From Chloroflexota bacterium (GTDB lineage Bacteria > Chloroflexota > UBA6077 > FW602-bin22 > JACPQP01), in the NCBI GenBank assembly GCA_016190465.1, contig JACPQP010000368.1:1-10613 (forward strand): a DNA stretch of 10,613 bases, in the 5' to 3' direction. A program made the position numbers and the translations under genes. Below are positions 6,247 through 10,613 of the stretch, piece by piece; position 1 is the stretch's first letter; each line of letters begins with the position of its first letter. The notes below the pieces were generated by a model, which saw only the letters and a program-made list of their open reading frames with translations, made no database searches and was not told the origin of the DNA.

Positions 6247-6547
6247 AGAGCACCTTCCCCTCTCGAAGTGCCGGCCGTAGCACCGTTCCGACCAGGTCGC
6301 CTCGCTGAGCGATCTCGTCTGGGGTAGTGACAACCACGTCCTTGAAGACAGGCAGGTCGGCGAGCGCGTCCAGGATCGCCACCGTGGCCCGGTGCTTGTC
6401 GGCACCGTGGGGCAGGACGACCAGCAGGTCGACGTCGCTATCGGGACGGGCGTCGCCCCGGGCCCGCGAGCCAAACAGGATAACCCGCACCGGATGGAAC
6501 TGCCGAACGATGCGATCCACCATGGTCGGGATCACGTCAGTGGTCAC
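6224..6547 (-). CDS. MNT-family nucleotidyltransferase, HEPN partner (MntA-like antitoxin)
   Basis: The 107-residue protein has the minimal nucleotidyltransferase signature GSRARGDARPDSDVD at residues 26-40 (GS, ten residues, DxD: D38 and D40) and a third acidic strand KDVVVTTP with D70. In characterised HEPN/MNT pairs the MNT protein transfers AMP to the HEPN toxin and silences it. Its stop overlaps the HEPN gene by 23 bases, which supports pairing. Starts are ambiguous: GGAGG directly abuts the ATG at 6553, so the GTG at 6547, with six-base spacing, is preferred. The frame is open to 6589 upstream. The start region overlaps the end of the truncated PIN gene, so its ribosome binding site lies within PIN codons. 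All key residues are present. Confidence 0.88.
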   Translation of the reverse strand: MTTDVIPTMVDRIVRQFHPVRVILFGSRARGDARPDSDVDLLVVLPHGADKHRATVAILDALADLPVFKDVVVTTPDEIAQRGDLVGTVLRPALREGKVLYDREPAA

Positions 6548-6641
6548 ATTCATCCTCCAGGAACCGGAGACACTCCTCGGCGTGGGCATCGTGGGTCAGG
6601 GCGTGGAGAAACACATTGGTGTCAACCAGACCGTCGGCCAT
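6537..6641 (-). pseudogene. Truncated PIN-domain (VapC-like) toxin, first 34 residues only
   Basis: The frame reads MADGLVDTNVFLHALTHDAH then AEECLRFLEDECDH and stops at TGA (6539-6537). VDTNVFL is the first PIN-domain strand with its catalytic Asp, and the following AEExxRFL matches helix 2 of VapC-type toxins. Full members are about 130-140 residues, so the remaining acidic residues are lost. The ATG begins one base after the AbrB stop (TGAGATG), the classic antitoxin-toxin coupling. Its end overlaps the start of the MNT gene. The likely history is a VapBC pair whose toxin was cut off when the MNT-HEPN pair came to lie beside it. A residual role as a coupling leader for MNT translation is possible. 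Confidence 0.75.
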
Positions 6642-6642
6642 C

Positions 6643-6894
6643 TCATCCCTTTAGCGCGGCCACAGCCGCGAACGCCTGCCACGCCTCGCGGTCTGCGGCC
6701 TCGTCGATCGGCCGCTCGATGGGATAGCGGTCCCGCAGGTCGCGCGGGCTCAGACGGGGCAAGACGGTGAAGCGCAGGCGGCCCGGGCCGACAACTTCGA
6801 TGTTCAGGATATCCCCCGGCTTGATCTGCGCACCTCGCCGAACGTCGCGCGGAAGCGTCACCTGGCCGCGCGCCAGGACCCGGGCAAGAGGCAT
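6643..6894 (-). CDS. AbrB/SpoVT-family antitoxin (VapB-like)
   Basis: An 83-residue protein whose N-terminal part (3-47) is a swapped-hairpin AbrB DNA-binding domain: ARVLARGQVTLPRDVRRGAQ, IKPGDILNIEVVG, RLRFTVLP. The C-terminal tail (about 48-83, ending EAWQAFAAVAALKG) is predicted helical, as in antitoxins that wrap around a PIN toxin. It would repress its own operon and neutralise a VapC-type partner. The ATG at 6894 is preferred because AGGAGG ends seven bases before it; an upstream GTG at 6900 abuts the Shine-Dalgarno sequence. It is the first gene of the minus-strand island, and the truncated PIN gene starts one base after its stop. Confidence 0.88.
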   Translation of the reverse strand: MPLARVLARGQVTLPRDVRRGAQIKPGDILNIEVVGPGRLRFTVLPRLSPRDLRDRYPIERPIDEAADREAWQAFAAVAALKG

Positions 6895-6924
6895 CGCCAC
6901 ACCTCCTGAACTTCATCCATCATC

Positions 6925-6953
6925 ATCCTGCACCACGAACCGGTCGCTGTCAA
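6925..6953 (-). promoter_or_regulatory. Candidate promoter for the AbrB-PIN-MNT-HEPN-Uma2 island
   Basis: On the minus strand a perfect -35 hexamer ttgaca (6953-6948) is followed after 17 bases by caggat (6930-6925, three of six to the -10 consensus). Transcription would begin near 6918, just ahead of the AbrB ribosome binding site. The weak -10 keeps confidence low. Confidence 0.3.
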
Positions 6954-7026
6954 CCATACCGCGGAACGTATGCAATCGCCCGGATGACCGACGATTGCTC
7001 AGCCCTTTCACAAGCCGCCCGGCCCG

Positions 7027-7055
7027 TTGCCAGCCCGGACGCGAGCAGGTAGAAT
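7027..7055 (+). promoter_or_regulatory. Sigma-70 type promoter for the sugar isomerase gene
   Basis: ttgcca (7027-7032, five of six) and tagaat (7050-7055, five of six) are separated by 17 bases, the best promoter match in the window. Predicted start is about 7062, leaving a leader of roughly 70 bases before the ATG at 7133. Confidence 0.5.
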
Positions 7056-7060
7056 CGAGG

Positions 7061-7119
7061 CGCCAGGTGAAGGTAGAGTCAGGCACCTGCCTGGCGGAGG
7101 GCCGTCCAGTAGGGACGGC
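7061..7119 (+). promoter_or_regulatory. Structured leader or operator before the sugar isomerase
   Basis: Bases 7061-7067 (cgccagg) pair with 7090-7096, and the overlapping caggtg (7064-7069) pairs alternatively with cacctg (7084-7089). A second hairpin pairs gccgtcc (7101-7107) with ggacggc (7113-7119) around a five-base loop, ending just before the Shine-Dalgarno GGAGG at 7124-7128. The first inverted repeat begins at the predicted transcription start, so it could be a repressor operator or leader RNA structure. No known riboswitch is recognised. Confidence 0.3.
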
Positions 7120-7132
7120 GGATGGAGGCGCG

Positions 7133-7960
7133 ATGACAACCCTCAAGCTCGGCATCATCGTCCGGCTGACCCTGGCCGAGGGGCCGGAGCCGGCGCTGGA
7201 TCACGTCGCCCGTCTCGGGTTTCCCACCTGCCAGGTTGCCGTCTCGGACCCCCGCGTGCTCGACGTGGACATAGCCGCCCGCGTGCGCCGGGCGGCCGCC
7301 GAGCGCGACATCGAGCTGACGACCATCTGGACCCACTGTCGGGACGGGCAGATCTGGAACTTCGTCGACGGCCCGGCCACCATCGGCCTGGTGCCGCCCG
7401 CGACGCGCCCGGCGGCGGTGGAGCGGCTCAAGCGCGGCGCCGAGTTCGCCCGCCGGGCCGACGTGTCCGGCATCACCACCCACGTGGGTTTCCTCCCCGA
7501 GGCCCCTGGCGACCCACTCTACCACGATGTCGTCCAGGCGCTGCGAGAGGTGGCGACCCACTGCCGGGACCACGGGCGAATCTTCTGCTTCGAGACCGGC
7601 CAGGAGACGCCAATCACCCTCCTGCGGACCATCGAGGACATCGGCACGGACAACCTCGGCATCAACCTGGACCCGGCCAACCTGCTCATGTACGGCAAGG
7701 CCAACCCGGTGGATGCGCTGGACATCATCGGACGGTACGTGCGCGGGGTGCACGCCAAAGACGGGGAGTACCCCACCAACGGCCGGCAGCTCGGGGTGGA
7801 AAAGCCGCTGGGCGAGGGCCGGGTCAACTTCCCGGTGCTGATCCCGAAGCTGAAGGCGCTGGGCTACACCGGTGCCCTCACCATCGAGCGCGAGGTGTCC
7901 GGCCCGGCCCAGCTCGCGGGGATCGATCAGGCTCGGCGGGTGCTGGGGCCACTCCTGTGA
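7133..7960 (+). CDS. Sugar phosphate isomerase/epimerase (xylose isomerase-like TIM barrel)
   Basis: This 275-residue protein has the AP endonuclease 2/xylose isomerase-like barrel fold (PF01261). The metal-binding set is visible on successive strands: Glu154 (FCFETGQE), Asp180 (GINLDPANLL), His207 (GVHAKDGE) and Glu252 (TIEREV). The family isomerises or epimerises sugars, keto-sugars, inosose and related compounds with a divalent metal; the substrate cannot be told here. The ATG is preceded by GGAGG (7124-7128) at four bases, and LKLGIIV is a normal first strand. The gene converges with the following dehydrogenase, and their 3' ends overlap by 34 bases. Its neighbours (two SDRs and a URO-D-fold protein) suggest a small carbohydrate or polyol catabolic locus. 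Confidence 0.9.
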   Translation: MTTLKLGIIVRLTLAEGPEPALDHVARLGFPTCQVAVSDPRVLDVDIAARVRRAAAERDIELTTIWTHCRDGQIWNFVDGPATIGLVPPATRPAAVERLKRGAEFARRADVSGITTHVGFLPEAPGDPLYHDVVQALREVATHCRDHGRIFCFETGQETPITLLRTIEDIGTDNLGINLDPANLLMYGKANPVDALDIIGRYVRGVHAKDGEYPTNGRQLGVEKPLGEGRVNFPVLIPKLKALGYTGALTIEREVSGPAQLAGIDQARRVLGPLL

Positions 7961-8730
7961 GGCCGATACTCACCGGCGATGCGCCCGCCGTCGACGACCA
8001 GCGTCGCGCCGGTGATGTAGGCCGCCTCGTCGCTGGCCAGGAAGACGGCGGCATAGGCGATGCCGGACGGGTGGCCGATCCGGCCCAGCGGCGTGAGCGA
8101 GGCGATCCGGCGCAGATATTCCTCGCGGTCGGTGTAGCTCTGCTGGCCGCCCGGCGTGTCGTGGACGCCCGGCAGGATGGCGTTGGCGCGGATGTTCTGG
8201 GCGCCGTAGTCCAGCGCGATGGATTTGGTCATCTGGATCAGGGCGGCCTTCGAGGCGGTGTAGGCCGGCAAGTTGTGGGAGCAGTGGATGGCCCGGATGG
8301 AGGCGATGCTCACGATGGCGCCACCGCCCTGCCGGATCATCGCCGGAATGGCCGCCCGACAGACCAGAAAGGGCCCCCGCAGGTTCACCTGGATCACCCG
8401 GTCCCACTCGGCCACTGGCAGCTCCGCCAGCGGACGCATCGACGCCGGGCCGTAGTAGCCGGCGTTGTTGACCACCACGTCCAGCCGGCCCCATTCGTCC
8501 ACCGTCGCCGCGACCGCGGCCTCGACCTCCTCCTCGGCCGTCACGTCCAGGCGACGAAAGCGCGCTCGTCCGCCGCTCGACCGGATCCCTTCCACCACGG
8601 CCTCGCCCCGAGCGGCGTCCCGCCCGGTCACCAGGACCGCCGCACCCTCCCGGGCAAAGGCCTCGGCGATGCTCTGGCCGAGCCCCGCGGTCGCTCCGGT
8701 GACGAGCGCTGCCTTGTCTTTCAGCCGCAT
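7927..8730 (-). CDS. Short-chain dehydrogenase/reductase (SDR), probably NADP-preferring
   Basis: A 267-residue classical SDR. The nucleotide-binding TGATAGLG is at 11-18 and NNAG at 88-91; the catalytic tetrad is Asn116, Ser144, Tyr157 (YTASK) and Lys161. The second strand ends in VTGRD, with Arg37 where NAD enzymes carry Asp, which favours NADP(H). The end of the barrel-closing segment reads ITGATLVVDGG, followed by a longer Arg/Pro-rich tail. It oxidises or reduces a hydroxyl/carbonyl group, here most likely on a sugar, polyol or hydroxy acid. The ATG at 8730 follows AGGAGG by six bases; the frame upstream is open but unrelated to the family. It lies 53 bases after the next SDR in the same direction, and its last 34 bases overlap the convergent isomerase gene. 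Confidence 0.92.
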   Translation of the reverse strand: MRLKDKAALVTGATAGLGQSIAEAFAREGAAVLVTGRDAARGEAVVEGIRSSGGRARFRRLDVTAEEEVEAAVAATVDEWGRLDVVVNNAGYYGPASMRPLAELPVAEWDRVIQVNLRGPFLVCRAAIPAMIRQGGGAIVSIASIRAIHCSHNLPAYTASKAALIQMTKSIALDYGAQNIRANAILPGVHDTPGGQQSYTDREEYLRRIASLTPLGRIGHPSGIAYAAVFLASDEAAYITGATLVVDGGRIAGEYRPHRSGPSTRRA

Positions 8731-8783
8731 GGCGATCCTCCTACTCCAGGTCCCCGACGAGGCGAATGGAGAATGGCGAGCCC

Positions 8784-9560
8784 TCACTTCCTGGCAATTG
8801 GCGCTCGGGCCAGGCCAGCCAGGCCGCCGCCGTCGATCCACATCGTCGAGCCGGTCACCCAGGACGACTCGTCGGAGGCGTAGTAGACGCAGATGCCGGC
8901 CAGATCCTCGGGGGTGCCGAGGCGACCGAGCGGGATGCCGGCCTCGATGGAGGCCCGGCGCACGGGGTCGCCCAGCGAGGCCGCCGTCATGTCCGTGGGG
9001 ATCGGCCCCGGGGCGATGGCATTCACCCGGATGTTGTACTGACCGAGGGTGACCGCCAGCGCCATCGTGAAGGTTTTGACCCCGCCCTTCGAGGCGCAGT
9101 ACGTCACCAGCTCGTAGGCCCCCCGCTCGGCCCCCTGGGAGGCGATGTTAATGATGGACCCGCCACCGGCCTTGACCATCACCCGAGCCACCGCCTGAGC
9201 CACCAGGAAGGTGCCGGTCAGGTTGACGTCGACCACGCGCTGAAACTCCTCCTTCGTCGTCTCGAAGAAGGGGATGCGCGAGATGACGCCCGCGTCGTTG
9301 ACCAGGGTGGTGATCGTGCTGAACGCCGCCAGTGTCGCGTCCACCATCCCTTGCACGCTCTGCGGGTCGGTCACGTCCACCTTGAGGGCGATCGCCCGTC
9401 CGCCCGAATCCTCGATCCCCCGGGCTACCTTCCGGGCGTTCTCCTCGATGATGTCGGCCACGGCCACCGCGGCGCCCTCCCGAGCCAGCCCCCGGGCGAT
9501 GCCCCGGCCGTTGCCCCGGCCGGCTCCGGTGACGATGGCCACCTTGTCCGCGAGTCGCAT
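8784..9560 (-). CDS. Short-chain dehydrogenase/reductase (SDR), probably NAD-preferring
   Basis: A 258-residue classical SDR with TGAGRGNG (11-18), NDAG (88-91, normally NNAG), and the tetrad Asn113, Ser141, Tyr154 (YCASK) and Lys158. Strand 2 ends VADI; Asp36 is the usual NAD-selecting residue. The segment PGPIPTDMT (184-192) and the C-terminal SSWVTGSTMWIDGG are standard. It is a 3-oxoacyl-ACP reductase-like or sugar/polyol dehydrogenase type by sequence; genomic context favours the second. The start is clear: AAAGGAGGT lies eight bases before the ATG. It is one of two tandem SDRs, sharing MRLxDKxAxVTGA starts but differing in predicted cofactor preference and many residues, so it is a paralogue and not a recent duplicate. 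Confidence 0.92.
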   Translation of the reverse strand: MRLADKVAIVTGAGRGNGRGIARGLAREGAAVAVADIIEENARKVARGIEDSGGRAIALKVDVTDPQSVQGMVDATLAAFSTITTLVNDAGVISRIPFFETTKEEFQRVVDVNLTGTFLVAQAVARVMVKAGGGSIINIASQGAERGAYELVTYCASKGGVKTFTMALAVTLGQYNIRVNAIAPGPIPTDMTAASLGDPVRRASIEAGIPLGRLGTPEDLAGICVYYASDESSWVTGSTMWIDGGGLAGLARAPIARK

Positions 9561-9646
9561 AGTCGTCGACCTCCTTTCGTGTTTCTCGGTGAGCCAGGGG
9601 GACGGGACACCCACAGGGGGTGCGGGGCGCGGACCTCTCCCCCCTT

Positions 9647-9673
9647 CCCCCCTCCCCGACGCGGGGAGGGGGG
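9647..9673 (-). other. Strong GC stem-loop between URO-D-like and SDR genes
   Basis: An 11-bp perfect stem pairs cccccctcccc (9647-9657) with 9663-9673 around a five-base loop (gacgc). The flanks are also C- and G-rich runs (9634-9690), typical of short intergenic repeats in GC-rich genomes. Between two same-strand genes it could reduce read-through or stabilise upstream mRNA ends; there is no T run. Confidence 0.4.
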
Positions 9674-9705
9674 TGGCGGCTCCCCCTCTCTGCGTCGGAC
9701 CCGGC

Positions 9706-10613
9706 TCAGGAACGGCGGGCAGGGGGTGAGGGGGCAGCCTCCCGCACCACTTGTCTGGCCGCCCGCCACATCGCGTTGACGTTCTCGACGGGCGATCCCG
9801 GGGGGATGTTGGCGCCATCGGTCAGGATGAATCCGCCGCTTCCCTGCCCGAAGACGTGCAACGCCTCCAGCGACTCGTCCAGCACCGAGTCCGGCGTGCC
9901 GCCGTAGACGTTCATCGGCGCGACGTTGCCCACGAGCACCACGCGGCCGCCCATGACTGCCTGGACCCGGCGCTTGTCCAACTCGAAGCCGAAAAGGCCA
10001 AACTCCTGGATGCGCAGCTCGTCTGCCAGGACCGGCACGAGGTGGTCCACCTTGCCACACATATGGAAGCGGAACCAGGCCCCGGGGAAGTGGGACCGGA
10101 TGCGTCGCAGACAGGGCAGCACGAACTCGCGGAAGTGCGGGGCCGAGAGGTTGCCGGCGTAGTCGTCGGCGATGCCCAGCACACCCATGCCCTGCGTCTG
10201 CTCGCAGTAGGCCATCCAGTCGATGATCTTGTCGGTCACGATCGCCAGCAGCTCGCGGGCGAACTCGGGGCGCTCGTAGAGCGCGACCAGCAGCTCGGTC
10301 ACCCCGGCGAGCTGGCCAGCGACGGTGAAGGGTCCCATGGTGCCCGCCGGCAACTGCGCCGTCGCGCCCGGCCGAATCTCGGCGCCATCCTTCAGGCGGA
10401 CGACATAGCGGTCGGCCAGCTCCCGCATCCGCCGGGCGAACTCGATCGTCCGGCGCTGGAGGCCGGTGGCCAGCGGGTCGATCTGGCGCAGCTTCCGGAG
10501 ATCGGCCTCGGTGCGCACCCAGCCCTCGTGGACCCAGATGAGGTCGTCGGCCGGGGCCACGATCTCACAGCCGAGCGACCCGGCCTCACGGACGTTCTGG
10601 AAGTCCGGGGCGA
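9706..10613 (-). CDS. Uroporphyrinogen decarboxylase (URO-D)/MtaA-like protein, 5' end missing
   Basis: About 301 residues are visible; the frame runs open off the right edge (residues before EIVAPADDLIWVHEG continue as APDFQNVREAGSLGC). The fold is the URO-D TIM barrel (PF01208): GPFTVAG, DDYAGN, FREFVLPCLRRI, FRFHMCGK, the hallmark VVLVGNVAPMNVYGGTP, and GGFILTDGANIPPGSPVENV. In methylcobamide methyltransferases of this fold, zinc is held by H-x-C plus a later Cys in a GCxxxPxTP-type segment. Here HxC is present (10057-10065), but the later position is Ala (codon 9811-9813). That argues against the standard zinc-thiolate methyltransferase activity, and haem-pathway decarboxylase function is also unlikely in this context. 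With the two SDRs and the isomerase it probably belongs to a substrate-specific catabolic operon. The reaction is not assignable. Confidence 0.85.
   Translation of the reverse strand, partial: APDFQNVREAGSLGCEIVAPADDLIWVHEGWVRTEADLRKLRQIDPLATGLQRRTIEFARRMRELADRYVVRLKDGAEIRPGATAQLPAGTMGPFTVAGQLAGVTELLVALYERPEFARELLAIVTDKIIDWMAYCEQTQGMGVLGIADDYAGNLSAPHFREFVLPCLRRIRSHFPGAWFRFHMCGKVDHLVPVLADELRIQEFGLFGFELDKRRVQAVMGGRVVLVGNVAPMNVYGGTPDSVLDESLEALHVFGQGSGGFILTDGANIPPGSPVENVNAMWRAARQVVREAAPSPPARRS

Noticed and set aside
7027..8883. 618-codon plus-strand open frame
   Set aside because: A GC-rich shadow crossing two recognisable genes on opposite strands, with low-complexity Arg/Gly/Pro translation.
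8766..9779. 337-codon plus-strand open frame
   Set aside because: Antisense shadow of an SDR gene; no domain and biased composition.
1..10613. CRISPR array, rRNA or tRNA genes
   Set aside because: No regularly spaced direct repeats and no recognisable rRNA or tRNA segments were seen on either strand.

Overview
This is a GC-rich bacterial segment with many separate genes, several small defence or toxin-antitoxin-like cassettes, and one sugar-type catabolic cluster. High G+C, multiple GTG starts, GGAGG-type ribosome binding sites, and the mix of Uma2, DUF559, MNT/HEPN and AbrB/PIN genes fit a high-GC, free-living or thermophilic lineage such as Chloroflexota (Thermomicrobia-like) or a similar uncultured phylum. 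That assignment is inferred from gene content only. No rRNA, tRNA or CRISPR array was seen.

Layout. Bases 2-117 form a short non-coding element with imperfect terminal inverted repeats and two internal hairpins (MITE-like). It lies just ahead of a CopG-family antitoxin gene (142-417, +) that has no toxin beside it in the window. A 626-base stretch with no convincing gene follows, ending in the broken start of a DUF559 gene (1044-1193, +). Next come a secreted matrixin-type metalloprotease (1233-1949, -), a hairpin-rich divergent intergenic region, a DUF1848 protein with a C-terminal CX3CX2C motif (2317-3366, +), another 486-base gap, and an ADP-ribosylglycohydrolase (3853-4878, -).

From 6894 down to 5239 on the minus strand is a compact toxin-antitoxin island: AbrB-type antitoxin, the first 34 residues of a PIN (VapC-like) toxin, an MNT nucleotidyltransferase, a HEPN protein carrying an in-frame TAG at codon 16, and a Uma2 nuclease. 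The genes overlap or nearly touch. The two toxin-type partners (PIN and HEPN) are both broken while the antitoxin-type partners (AbrB and MNT) are intact.

From 7133 to the right edge is a metabolic cluster: a xylose-isomerase-like TIM-barrel sugar isomerase/epimerase (+) with a good sigma-70 type promoter and a structured leader, two short-chain dehydrogenases (-), and a URO-D/MtaA-fold protein cut by the window edge (-). Together they suggest oxidation and isomerisation of a sugar, polyol or related compound, but the substrate cannot be read from the sequence. The most unusual parts are the decayed composite toxin-antitoxin island and the TIR-bounded element at the left edge. No clearly new multi-gene system is demonstrable.
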